Source of the DNA: Actinoplanes derwentensis
Lineage (GTDB): Bacteria; Actinomycetota; Actinomycetes; Mycobacteriales; Micromonosporaceae
Reading direction: 5' to 3'
NCBI RefSeq assembly: GCF_900104725.1
Contig: NZ_LT629758.1
Location: 3,906,001-3,970,000, forward strand
Length of the DNA stretch: 64,000 bases
Shown here: positions 47,391 to 55,705 of the stretch, piece by piece
How the letters are laid out: each line of letters starts with the position of its first letter
How positions within the stretch are numbered: position 1 is the stretch's first letter
Position numbers and translations under genes: made by a program
The notes under the pieces: generated by a model
Told to the model about the DNA's origin: nothing
What the model saw: only the letters and a program-made list of their open reading frames with translations
Database searches by the model: none

Positions 47391-49016
47391 ATGGATAGCT
47401 GTGTGGCCGACAAACAGCTGATGAAACCGGACGACCGGGACGCCGTACTCGCCGCCTTGGTGGCGAAGTATCCGGACGCCTTCATCTCGGCGATCGGGCC
47501 GACCGGGCTGTTCGTGCCGATGCCCCCAGAGGTCGACGAACTCGGGATGCGGCCCGTCGAGGGCGTGTCCTCGATGCTCGGGCTGGTCGTCGCCGAGGAT
47601 CACCGGCTGGTCGTGGACTCCTGGACCCAGGCCGTCGTCGAAGGGGTGTCGGGCTGCCGGGTGCGCCTGAGCGCGGCACCCGACGACAAGACGCGGATCC
47701 ATTTCATCGACGCCTCCCACCGGTTCGGCGTCTACCTCGGCATCATCAGCGGATCGACGCTCTCCGCCGAGCAGACGCTGCGCCCCGAGAACGTCCGGCC
47801 CCGGCACGTCACGATGGTCAAGAACCAGATCTCGGTGGTCATCGAAGTCGGCGACGAGATCACCGCCCTGCTCGGCTGGACCCCCGCCGAACTCACCGGC
47901 GAGCGCACCCTCGGCCTCGTCCACCCCGACGACCAGGAACGGGCCATCGCCAGCTGGGTCGACATGCTGGGCACCCCATCCGGATCAGCCCGCCGGGTAC
48001 GGCTGCGCCACCTGCACCGCGACGGGCGCACCGTGTGGTTCGAGGTGACCAACCACAACTTCCTCAACGACCCGGACGATCCTCGGGTGGTCGCCGAGAT
48101 GCTGGACATCTCCGACGAGATGGCGGCGCAGGAGGCGGTCCGGGCCGCCGAACAGCTGATGCGCCGGCTCACCGAGACGATTCCCCTCGCGATTCTGCAG
48201 GCCGGCCACGACGGCCGGATCACCTTCCTCAACGAGCGCGCCGCCCAGCAGGTGAAAGCCCAGGTCGGCGGCCCGCTCACGGAGGCGCTGCTGGATCTGG
48301 CCGAGCCGATGGACCGCCCGGTGGTCGCCGAGGCACTGTCCGGGGTCTTGACGGGCAAGGACACCGATTTCGAGTACGGGCATCGCGAACCGGGTGCCGG
48401 AAGCCGCCGGATCCGGGCGAACCTGCGGGCGCTGACCGACGACGCCGGCACCGTCACCGGCGCGATCGTCTGCCTGGCGGACGTCACCGAGGAGGCCCTG
48501 CTGCGCGAACGTCTGTGGCGGCAGGCCACCTTCGACGCGCTGACCGGCTGCCACAACCGGGCCGCGACGATGACCGCGCTCCGGGAGGCGTTGGACGCCG
48601 ACGATCCGCACGCCGGCACCGCGGTGATCTTCCTGGACCTCAACGCCTTCAAACCGATCAACGACCGGTACGGCCACGCCGCCGGCGACCTGCTGCTCAG
48701 CCACGTGGCGGTCAGCCTGCGCAGCGCGGTACCGCCCGGCGCGATCGTAGGCCGGATCGGCGGCGACGAGTTCGTGGCCGTCTGCCGCGACGTGACCGGC
48801 CGCGACCACGCCGAACGCATCGGCGCCGACCTGCTCACGGCCTTGAGCACCGCCCGCGTCCGAATCGGCGGCAACACCCTGATCCCCCACGCCAGCCTGG
48901 GCGTCGCCTGGTCCCCTTACGGCTCCGGCGACTCCGACGACCTACTGGCCCAGGCCGACGCCGCGATGTACGCGGTAAAGCGCTCCCGCACCGGAGACCT
49001 CGCCACTCAGCGTTGA
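47391..49016 (+). CDS. PAS-GGDEF diguanylate cyclase
   Basis: 541 aa, no membrane helix. An N-terminal sensor region of about 130 residues with PAS-like features is followed by a PAS domain at about 145-260 (VVIEVGDEITALLGWTPAELTGERTLGLVHPDD, RHLHRDGRTVWFEV), a second PAS at about 262-375 and a GGDEF domain to the end. The active-site signature GGDEF is at 457-461 (VGRIGGDEFVAV), with FDALTGCHNRAA and YGHAAGDLLL. An RxxD inhibitory site at the usual position is absent (LRSAVPPGAIV), so product inhibition may be weak. It makes c-di-GMP in response to a cytoplasmic signal. ATG 47391 is the chosen start; GTG 47403 is an alternative. Confidence 0.9.
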   Translation: MDSCVADKQLMKPDDRDAVLAALVAKYPDAFISAIGPTGLFVPMPPEVDELGMRPVEGVSSMLGLVVAEDHRLVVDSWTQAVVEGVSGCRVRLSAAPDDKTRIHFIDASHRFGVYLGIISGSTLSAEQTLRPENVRPRHVTMVKNQISVVIEVGDEITALLGWTPAELTGERTLGLVHPDDQERAIASWVDMLGTPSGSARRVRLRHLHRDGRTVWFEVTNHNFLNDPDDPRVVAEMLDISDEMAAQEAVRAAEQLMRRLTETIPLAILQAGHDGRITFLNERAAQQVKAQVGGPLTEALLDLAEPMDRPVVAEALSGVLTGKDTDFEYGHREPGAGSRRIRANLRALTDDAGTVTGAIVCLADVTEEALLRERLWRQATFDALTGCHNRAATMTALREALDADDPHAGTAVIFLDLNAFKPINDRYGHAAGDLLLSHVAVSLRSAVPPGAIVGRIGGDEFVAVCRDVTGRDHAERIGADLLTALSTARVRIGGNTLIPHASLGVAWSPYGSGDSDDLLAQADAAMYAVKRSRTGDLATQR

Positions 49017-49017
49017 G

Positions 49018-49047
49018 GTAGATGGAATCTACGTAGACGGGATCTAC
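49018..49047. repeat. Two tandem 15-bp imperfect palindromes
   Basis: GTAGATGGAATCTAC directly followed by GTAGACGGGATCTAC, just past the diguanylate cyclase stop. Each unit is self-complementary at its ends (GTAGAT/ATCTAC). Confidence 0.55.
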
Positions 49048-49071
49048 ATAACCGGCATATGAACCGGCTGC

Positions 49072-49095
49072 TCCCGGGTTCCGGAACCGGGGAGC
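49072..49095 (+). terminator. Hairpin between cyclase and NLP genes
   Basis: Stem CTCCCGGGTTCC / GGAACCGGGGAG, 11 of 12 paired with almost no loop, 55 bp past the cyclase stop. Confidence 0.5.
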
Positions 49096-49131
49096 ATTGA
49101 CCGATCCCTTTCGAGGCATTGAAGATCAGTC

Positions 49132-49908
49132 ATGCTTCGCTTCCGTTCCCCAGCCCGGATCGGGGCCGTGTCCGGCCTCGCCGTGTTCCTTCTCGTGGTG
49201 TCGGGCTCGCCCGCCTTTGCTGATCCGCCGCCGAATCTGCCGCAGAACGCGGGTGGGCTGGAGCAGTCGTTCTCGCCGGCGTTCGACTATGACACCGACG
49301 GCTGTTACGCCACCTCCGCCATCGGGCCGGACGGGACGCTAGCCGGCGGGCTGAAGACCACCGGGGCGGTCAACGGCAGTTGCCGGGACCAGTGGGATCT
49401 GGACGCCTCGCAGACCTACGCGCGGTCGAAATGTGACAGCGGCTGGTGTGCGATCGTCTACGCCGGCTACTTCGAGAAGGACCAGGCGGTCGCCGGCAGT
49501 GGGCTCGGCGGGCACCGGCACGACTGGGAGCACGTCATCTCCTGGGTGAACCAGGCAACCAACCAGGTGGAGTACGTCAGCACCACTCAGCACAGTTCAC
49601 AGAAGACCTACAGCCGCTCGCAGGTGCGTTTCGACGGCAGTCACCCGAAGATCGTCTACCACAAGGACGGCGCGTCGACCCACTTCTTCCGGCTCGCCAA
49701 CAGCAACGACGAACCGCCGGAGAACCACTACCACAACTGGCGTTACCCGCCGCTCGTCGACTGGAACGGCTGGCCCAGTGTCGCGCTGCGGGACCGGCTG
49801 ATGACGGCTGACTTCGGCTCGGCCACCATCAAGATCAAGGACGGCTCGTTCGAGTACCTGCTGAACGCCGCCAAACCGGCCGGCATCCCGTTCAATGCGT
49901 ACGCCTGA
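49132..49908 (+). CDS. Necrosis-inducing NPP1/NLP-family secreted protein
   Basis: 258 aa. Signal peptide to Ala30 (LVVSGSPAFA). The diagnostic NLP heptapeptide GHRHDWE is at 127-133, within GLGGHRHDWEHVISWV. Conserved Cys58 (DGCYATSAIG) and Cys84 (GSCRDQWD) form the family disulfide. The extra pair Cys101/Cys106 (SKCDSGWCAIVYAGYFEKDQ) is typical of type 2 NLPs common in bacteria. NLPs bind sphingolipids of plant membranes and lyse dicot cells. Whether this one is toxic is not shown by sequence. It lies 15 nt before a secreted GH43 gene on the same strand, likely one transcript. Confidence 0.92.
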   Translation: MLRFRSPARIGAVSGLAVFLLVVSGSPAFADPPPNLPQNAGGLEQSFSPAFDYDTDGCYATSAIGPDGTLAGGLKTTGAVNGSCRDQWDLDASQTYARSKCDSGWCAIVYAGYFEKDQAVAGSGLGGHRHDWEHVISWVNQATNQVEYVSTTQHSSQKTYSRSQVRFDGSHPKIVYHKDGASTHFFRLANSNDEPPENHYHNWRYPPLVDWNGWPSVALRDRLMTADFGSATIKIKDGSFEYLLNAAKPAGIPFNAYA

Positions 49909-49923
49909 TCCCGGGGAGCTGTG

Positions 49924-51285
49924 ATGATCCTGCGCATCGCGATCGGTCTGGCCCTGGCCGCCGGCCTGATCACCCCAAAGGTCACACCGAACGTCACACC
50001 GGCCGTCACGTCGGCCGCACCAACCGCCGGGCCGGTCATCGACCAGAACTTCGCCGATCCGGACGTCATGAAGTCCGGCCGCACCTACTACGCCTACGCC
50101 ACCAACAGCGACGGCCGGAACATCACCTGGGCCACCTCCACCGACCTGGTCACCTGGGCGGTGCAGGGCACCGACGCGCTGCCCACGCTGGGCGCCTGGG
50201 TGGATCCCGACTGGTCGTTCCCGCCGGGCGGATCCGGTGACCGCGGGGTCTGGGCGCCGGAGGTGTTCGCGACCGGGCCGAAGAGCTTCGTGATGTGGTA
50301 CACCGCGCACGACCGGGCCTCCGGTAAGCAGTGCATCGGTGCCGCCACCGCCACCGCGCCGGGCGGTCCGTTCACGCCCCGGGACACCGCGCTGGTCTGC
50401 ACTCCGGAGACCGGCGGTGCGATCGACGCCTCCTCGTTCGCCGAGAACGGCCGCCGCTACATGCTGTGGAAGAACGACGGCAACTGTTGCGCCCAGGACA
50501 CCTGGCTGCACCTGCAGCAGGTCAGTGCGGACGGGCTGCGCCGGACCGGTGCGGAGACCGCGCTGATCAAGCAGAACAAGCCGTTCGAGGGCACTCTGGT
50601 CGAGGCGCCGACGTTGTGGAAGCACAACGGGGTGTACGTGCTCTTCTACTCCGCCAACTTCTTCGGCAACGGCAGCTACGTGAGCAGTTACGCCACGGCG
50701 GCGAGCCTTCGGGGTCCGTACACCAAAGCCGCTGTGCCCTTGATGACGACCGACGCGTTCGCCGGATCGGTGCGCGGGCCCGGTGGGCAGGACGTGGTGA
50801 CCGGTCCGGACGGCCGGGACCGGATCGTCTTCCACGGCTGGAACGCCGGTTTCACCTACCGGGCGATGTATTCGCAGCGCCTCGATTGGCAGGGCAGCCG
50901 GCCGGTCGTGGACGGCGCCAAGATCCGTTATGAGGCCGAGGACGCGAACTTCACCAGGGCCAACGCCCGGTACGCGGCCGGCGGCGCCAGCAACGGTGTG
51001 GTCGTCGGCGGGATCGACTTCGCCGACACCCGGGTGGCCTTCACCGTCCACGTGCCCAGGGCCGGCGACTACCGGCTGTACACCCGTTTCGCGAACGGCT
51101 CGGAACCGGCCACCCACACCCTGACCGTCAACGGCGCCGCGGCGGGAACCGTCGACTACCCGGTCACCGGCTGGGACAACTGGCAGATCAGCGAACGCCC
51201 GGTGACCTTGAAGGCGGGAACCAACACCGTCTCGTACGGCAAGGGCGCCGCCTTCGCCGAACTGGACGCGATCGACATCTCCTGA
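49924..51285 (+). CDS. Secreted GH43 glycosidase with C-terminal CBM6/35-like module
   Basis: 453 aa from ATG 49924 (GTG 49921 is adjacent). Short signal ILRIAIGLALAAGLITP. GH43 propeller at about 38-320 with the acidic triad in FADPDVMKSGRTYYAY, GAIDASSFAENG and TLVEAPTLWKHNG. The C-terminal 130 residues (RYEAEDANFTRANARYAAGGASNGVVVGGIDFADTRVAFTVHVPRAGDY...FAELDAIDI) form a beta-sandwich carbohydrate-binding module. Likely an arabinofuranosidase or galactan-debranching enzyme. Grouped with the NLP gene, which suggests joint use on plant tissue. Confidence 0.9.
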   Translation: MILRIAIGLALAAGLITPKVTPNVTPAVTSAAPTAGPVIDQNFADPDVMKSGRTYYAYATNSDGRNITWATSTDLVTWAVQGTDALPTLGAWVDPDWSFPPGGSGDRGVWAPEVFATGPKSFVMWYTAHDRASGKQCIGAATATAPGGPFTPRDTALVCTPETGGAIDASSFAENGRRYMLWKNDGNCCAQDTWLHLQQVSADGLRRTGAETALIKQNKPFEGTLVEAPTLWKHNGVYVLFYSANFFGNGSYVSSYATAASLRGPYTKAAVPLMTTDAFAGSVRGPGGQDVVTGPDGRDRIVFHGWNAGFTYRAMYSQRLDWQGSRPVVDGAKIRYEAEDANFTRANARYAAGGASNGVVVGGIDFADTRVAFTVHVPRAGDYRLYTRFANGSEPATHTLTVNGAAAGTVDYPVTGWDNWQISERPVTLKAGTNTVSYGKGAAFAELDAIDIS

Positions 51286-51307
51286 CAAAGACATCGCCGA
51301 CAAACGC

Positions 51308-51344
51308 GACGAGCCGCCACCCGGGGTCGGGATGGCGGCTCGTC
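51308..51344. terminator. Bidirectional terminator between convergent GH43 and GH26-like genes
   Basis: Perfect 12-bp stem GACGAGCCGCCA / TGGCGGCTCGTC with a 13-nt loop, lying between the stops at 51285 and 51351. Confidence 0.8.
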
Positions 51345-51350
51345 GTCAGG

Positions 51351-52406
51351 TCAGCCGATCTTCACGTTGAAGATCGGGTTGGCGGCCAGCTTCTGGAAGG
51401 CGGCCAGCGAAGCCTTGGTGCTGTCGATGCTGATGTCACGGTTGCCCTGGTCGTCGTGCTTGGTGTCGAAGTGCACGATCGCCTTGATCGCCGGGCGCTT
51501 GGCCAGCTGCGACAGGACGCTGTTGTAGACGGCGGCCTTGTCGCCGGTCTTGCCGATGCGGTGGTAGCCACCCCACTCGGCGATCATCAGCGGCTTGCTC
51601 GCGTGCTTGGTGGTCGCCCAGTCGTAGAAGCCGAGGCCGCCGTTCTTGGGCTTGCGGTCGAGCAGGTCACCGAACGCGCCGTAGTGGTAGTAGCCCTTCT
51701 CGACCGAGACGTAGGAGTCCAGGCCGATCCAGTCGATGACGTCGTCGCCCGGGTAGAGGTCCTTCCACCAGGACTGCGCCATCCACTTCTCGTTGCCCAT
51801 GTAGGCCAGCACGTTCACGACGTTGTCGGCACCCTGGGCGCGCAGCCGCTGGATGGTGTGGCGGTACATCGCGGCGAAGTCCTTGGCCTGCATGCCGGAA
51901 CCCTTGCGCGGCTTGACGTCGTTCTCCGGCTCGTGGTTGAGGACCAGGAAGACCTTCTTGTCGTACGCCTTGATCCGCTTGGCGAACGTGTCGATCCGCT
52001 TGTCCTGCTTGCCGGCCGCGACCGCCGCCCAGTTCGAGCCGTACGCGATCTTCCAGTTCAGCAGCAGCACCCGGGGCTTGGCCGGGTCCTGGGTCATGGC
52101 GATCTCGGCCTTGGTCGGGAACGGCTCGTCGCCCTTGTGGTACGTGTGGAAGATCGTCGCGGTGCGGCCGCTCAGCTTCTCCCAGTTCTTGTGCTCCAGG
52201 TCCCGGGGCTTGCTGGTGAAACCGCCGGCCGCGCCGCCCCAGAGGACGCCACAGGTCGGGACGAGCTTCGCGTCGGTGGTGCACTTCGACTTAGCAGCCG
52301 GAGCAGCCGGAGCGGCCTGCGCGGCGGAACCCATCAGAGCAACACCGGCGCCGGCGAGTACGGCGGTCAGAGCTGTCAGGAACATCGGCAGCTTGGCACG
52401 TCGCAA
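51351..52406 (-). CDS. Secreted GH26-like glycosidase
   Basis: 351 aa from TTG 52406, chosen because GGGGGAG lies eight bases ahead and the resulting N-terminus (RRAKLPMFLTALTAVLAGAGVALMGSAAQA) is a normal signal peptide; ATG 52385 is the alternative. TIM-barrel with GH26-type marks: TIFHTYHKGDEPFP, VFLVLNHEPENDV (acid/base Glu after Asn-His), VNVLAYMGNEKWMAQSWW, DVIDWIGLDSYV and PLMIAEWGGYHR (nucleophile Glu). Members act on mannan, xylan or glucan; the substrate is not predicted. Ends at a shared terminator. Confidence 0.8.
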   Translation of the reverse strand: MRRAKLPMFLTALTAVLAGAGVALMGSAAQAAPAAPAAKSKCTTDAKLVPTCGVLWGGAAGGFTSKPRDLEHKNWEKLSGRTATIFHTYHKGDEPFPTKAEIAMTQDPAKPRVLLLNWKIAYGSNWAAVAAGKQDKRIDTFAKRIKAYDKKVFLVLNHEPENDVKPRKGSGMQAKDFAAMYRHTIQRLRAQGADNVVNVLAYMGNEKWMAQSWWKDLYPGDDVIDWIGLDSYVSVEKGYYHYGAFGDLLDRKPKNGGLGFYDWATTKHASKPLMIAEWGGYHRIGKTGDKAAVYNSVLSQLAKRPAIKAIVHFDTKHDDQGNRDISIDSTKASLAAFQKLAANPIFNVKIG

Positions 52407-52568
52407 GAAATTGTCTCCCCCGTTTGTCCGGCGTATGTCGGCCGGGCATGGGATAGAGATTCCAGGTCGGGGGTTGCGGGTCCAGTGCCCGTTCCGGTGC
52501 CGCTCGGTTGCGGGTTCCACGGACCTGTTCGACCCGGTTGATCGGCGGCCCGCGAGCCGATTGAAGAA

Positions 52569-53912
52569 CTATTTCGGAAGACGTACCACCACTCGCAGGC
52601 CGGGGTGAGCGTCGCCGAGGGTGACCGAACCGCGATGCCTGCGCACCAGCTCACGGACGATGGCAAGGCCGAGTCCGGAACCGCCGGCGTCGCGAGCGCG
52701 GGCGTCGTCGAGCCGGGTGAACCGCTGGAACACGCGCTCCCGGTCGGCCTCGGGGATGCCGGGACCGTCGTCGGCCACCTCGACCACGAGTGCCGCGCCG
52801 ACGTCGAAGACCCGAACACCGACTCGGGATCGCTTGTGCCGCTCCGCGTTGTCCAGAAGGTTGGTGATCACCCGGGCCAGGGTGTCCGGTTCAGCCAGCG
52901 CCGGCAGCGGTGTGCCGGGGTCGTCGAAGACCACGTCGGGATAGCGTTCGGCGGCCTCCCCGACGAACTGGGCCAGGTCGATCTCCTCCAGGCGGGTGGT
53001 GATCACGCCTTCGTCGGAGCGGGCCAGCAGCAGCAGGTCGTCGACGAGGCGGGACAGCCGTTGCACGTCGGCGAGCAGGTCCTCGGCGAGTTCCGGCCAG
53101 TCGGTGTCGTCCGGCAGGTGCTGGGCGACCTCCAACTCGGTGCGCATGTTGGTCAGCGGGCTGCGCAGTTCGTGGGCGGCGTCGGCGACGAAGGCCCGCT
53201 GCCGGGCGCGGGCCGAGTCCAGGCGGTGCAGCATGTCGTTGAGGGTCACCGCGAGGCGGTGGATCTCGTCGCGGCCGTCCGGAACGGGTAGTCGCCCGGC
53301 CCGGGTGCCGCCGGTGATCTCCTCGGCGCCGGAGCGCAGCGCGTCGACCGGGCGCAGTGCCGCGCCGAGGGCCCGCCACAGTCCGAGCGCGAGCAGGATG
53401 ATCAGCAGCGGGAAGCCGATCAGCAGGGTGATCCGCAGGACACGGACGCTCTGGGTGACCTGGTCGGTGGACTGGGCGACGAGGACCCGCAGCGGGGCGG
53501 TCGGCGGGCCGGCGGTGATCTGCACGACCCGGGCCTCCCCCTGGTAGCCGATCCGCTCGCCGGGGATGCGGCGGCTGTCGCCGTCCGCCAGGCCGGCGAG
53601 TTCACGCTGGTACAGCAGGGGCACCAGGCGGTCGGCGGTGGCCGAGACCGCACGGACCGCGTTGTTCTCGTCGATGACCTGGACCTGCACGCCGGGGGGA
53701 ACCGGAATCGGGTTGGGCAGCGAACCCTGATCGACCAGGGCCGCCACGCCGCGGGCGGTGGTCATCGCCTCGCTGTGCACCGAGCGCATCTGGGCGTACC
53801 CGAGGACGGTCACCAGCAGCACCCCACCGGCGGCCAGGCCGAGGGTGAGCCCGGCGGCGGAGACGAGCAGGAGCCGGGCCCGCAGGCTCAGCTCTTTGAC
53901 CCGGCGCAGCAT
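52569..53912 (-). CDS. Sensor histidine kinase
   Basis: 447 aa. Helix 1 at about 12-38, periplasmic loop of about 115 residues, helix 2 at about 160-182 (ITLLIGFPLLIILLALGLW), HAMP, then the dimerisation domain with phospho-acceptor His247 (AADAAHELRSPLTNM-type H-box). The ATPase domain has VITNLLDNAERH (N-box), ADDGPGIPEAD (G1) and GGSGLGLAIVREL (G2). It phosphorylates the response regulator encoded immediately upstream (stop and start adjacent). The signal is unknown. Confidence 0.94.
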   Translation of the reverse strand: MLRRVKELSLRARLLLVSAAGLTLGLAAGGVLLVTVLGYAQMRSVHSEAMTTARGVAALVDQGSLPNPIPVPPGVQVQVIDENNAVRAVSATADRLVPLLYQRELAGLADGDSRRIPGERIGYQGEARVVQITAGPPTAPLRVLVAQSTDQVTQSVRVLRITLLIGFPLLIILLALGLWRALGAALRPVDALRSGAEEITGGTRAGRLPVPDGRDEIHRLAVTLNDMLHRLDSARARQRAFVADAAHELRSPLTNMRTELEVAQHLPDDTDWPELAEDLLADVQRLSRLVDDLLLLARSDEGVITTRLEEIDLAQFVGEAAERYPDVVFDDPGTPLPALAEPDTLARVITNLLDNAERHKRSRVGVRVFDVGAALVVEVADDGPGIPEADRERVFQRFTRLDDARARDAGGSGLGLAIVRELVRRHRGSVTLGDAHPGLRVVVRLPK

Positions 53913-54590
53913 CTAGCCGGCCGGGGTGACGATGGCGAGGCGGTAACCGGCGCCGCGGACCGTCTCCAGGCGCTCGCGGCCGATCTTGCGGCGCAGGTAG
54001 CCGGCGTAGACCTCGACCGCGTTCGGTGCCGTCTCCAGGGCGGCGTCCCACACGTGGTCGAGCAGTTCGGTCTTGGAGACGACCTGTCCGGGGCGGCGCA
54101 TCAGGTATTCCAGCAGGGCGAACTCGCGCGCGGTCAGGGTCACCTCCGCGCCGCCGACGAGGACCCGGCGCTCGGCCGGATCCAGTTCGACGTCACCGAA
54201 CGCGAGGACCACCGGGCGGGCCTGGGCACCGCGGCGCAGCAGGGCCCGCAGCCGGGCGAGCAGCACCACGTACGAGAAGGGTTTGGTCAGGTAGTCGTCG
54301 GCGCCGCAGTCGAGGCCGTCGGCCTGGTCGTACTCCCCGTCCTTGGCACTCAGCATCAGCACCGGCAGCCAGTGGCGTTCGGCCCGGAGCTGCCGCACCA
54401 CCCGGTAGCCGGACAGGCGCGGCAGCATCACGTCGAGGATCATCGCGTCGTACCCGCCGTGGCGGGCCATCTCCAGGCCGTCCTGTCCGTCAGCGGCGAT
54501 GTCCACCGCGAAACCCTCGGCCTGCAGGCCACGCCGCAGCGCAGCGGCGAGCCGCGCCTCGTCTTCCACTACCAGCAACCGCACCCCCAC
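53913..54590 (-). CDS. OmpR/PhoB-family response regulator
   Basis: 225 aa. Receiver with acidic pocket Glu9/Asp10, phosphorylation site Asp53 (AMILDVMLPRLSG) and Lys103 (YLTKPFSYV). The C-terminal winged helix covers about 128-222: LTAREFALLEYLMRRPGQVVSKTELLDHVWD, NAVEVYAGYLRRKIG and GAGYRL. Cognate of the kinase encoded directly downstream. Its gene starts 48 nt after the stop of the dioxygenase gene on the same strand, so the dioxygenase may be in the same transcript or a target. Confidence 0.94.
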   Translation of the reverse strand: MGVRLLVVEDEARLAAALRRGLQAEGFAVDIAADGQDGLEMARHGGYDAMILDVMLPRLSGYRVVRQLRAERHWLPVLMLSAKDGEYDQADGLDCGADDYLTKPFSYVVLLARLRALLRRGAQARPVVLAFGDVELDPAERRVLVGGAEVTLTAREFALLEYLMRRPGQVVSKTELLDHVWDAALETAPNAVEVYAGYLRRKIGRERLETVRGAGYRLAIVTPAG

Positions 54591-54638
54591 ACCTTGGCAC
54601 GCGGATCATCGGCACCGACAGCGGCTCTCAGGCAGTTC

Positions 54639-55586
54639 TCAGCGGCTCGGCGGCGCACCACCGGGGCCACCGCTCGGTGGCATCCCGCCCGGGCCGCCGC
54701 TGGGCCCTCCCCCGCCGGGTGCCGCTCCCCCGCCGGAGGGTGTGGTCGTGGTGTCCACCCCGACCTCCAGGGAGGCGGCGAACCCACTGGTCACGTCCCC
54801 GGTGACGGTGGCCAACTGCAGGGCCCCGGAGTCCTCGCCGAACACGTTGTCGGAGTCGAGCGAGACCTGGGCGAGGTTGGTGACCGAGTCCTCGTACCCG
54901 GTCTGCTTGAAGACCTCGTCGCAGATGTCCTTCGGCAACGCCACCTGCGAGGTGGCGACGGCGTTCGTGGATTCGGTGATGCTCGCCTGGTCGGGGTAGA
55001 CCTCGAAGTGGATGTGCGGCCACCGTCCGCTGTAGCAGGCCGGGAAGATGCTGGTGAAGGTCACCTTCCCGGCCGAGTCGGCGATCTGCACGCCGCGCAG
55101 GTAGTTCTCGGCGGTGATGCCGGTGGAGTAGAGGGAGTAGTCGCCGTCCCGGTTGCAGTGCCAGAGGTAGACAGCCACCCCCGCGAAGGCCGCCGCCGAC
55201 TCGGCCAGGTTCTTGATGGTCAGCGTGATCGTCATCGGGACGCCCTCGGCGACGCCTTTGGCGTCACCGAAGCTGGACCGGATGTCACTGCGGACCACGC
55301 CGCTCTCGGTGAGCACGTTGGGGCCGTTCGACCCGTCACCGGGGTACGGGCCCGCGGTCTCGTCCGGGATCTCGCTGAGCGCGGTGCTGGACGTCCCCGC
55401 GGAGGTACTGGTGGTGGTGGGTGTCTCTTCCTCGCCACCGCAGCCGGCCAGGCCGAGCGCGACCGCCCCGATCCCGAACGCCCGCAGCACCTGCCGGCGC
55501 CGCATGGTCCCGAGGTCGAAGCCGAGGCCCTGGTCGAACACTTCCTCGTCGGGTTTGGGCAGCTCACGGCCCTCGTACATAGTCAT
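54639..55586 (-). CDS. Secreted/lipoprotein intradiol ring-cleavage dioxygenase-like protein
   Basis: 315 aa. After about 27 cytoplasmic residues comes MRRRQVLRAFGIGAVALGLAGCGG, a twin-arginine-like region with lipobox Cys. The domain shows ETAGPYPGDGSN, VAVYLWHCNRDGDYSLYS, FTSIFPACYSGRWPHIHFEVY and the iron ligands expected as two Tyr and the His pair in WPHIHFEV. A Gly/Pro/Ser tail ends the protein. Intradiol enzymes open catechol rings; exported actinomycete members may act on lignin-derived aromatics or serve another role. Start ATG 55586; the two-component genes follow on the same strand. Confidence 0.87.
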   Translation of the reverse strand: MTMYEGRELPKPDEEVFDQGLGFDLGTMRRRQVLRAFGIGAVALGLAGCGGEEETPTTTSTSAGTSSTALSEIPDETAGPYPGDGSNGPNVLTESGVVRSDIRSSFGDAKGVAEGVPMTITLTIKNLAESAAAFAGVAVYLWHCNRDGDYSLYSTGITAENYLRGVQIADSAGKVTFTSIFPACYSGRWPHIHFEVYPDQASITESTNAVATSQVALPKDICDEVFKQTGYEDSVTNLAQVSLDSDNVFGEDSGALQLATVTGDVTSGFAASLEVGVDTTTTPSGGGAAPGGGGPSGGPGGMPPSGGPGGAPPSR

Positions 55587-55705
55587 CTGAATCTCCTTTT
55601 GTCCTGAATAATCCTATCTGCCGCTGATCCCCTAGGGGGAGCTCTCAGCCGGATCACAGCGGGCCCACGGCACGATGGGACACAGAGATTCGGGAGGTGG
55701 ACATC

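Noticed and set aside
49597..51303. 568-codon open frame on the minus strand opposite the NLP and GH43 genes
   Set aside because: Shadow of two genes with intact catalytic or signature motifs.
53775..55607. 610-codon open frame on the + strand opposite the two-component and dioxygenase genes
   Set aside because: It spans three well-recognised minus-strand genes; no motif is visible in its own translation.
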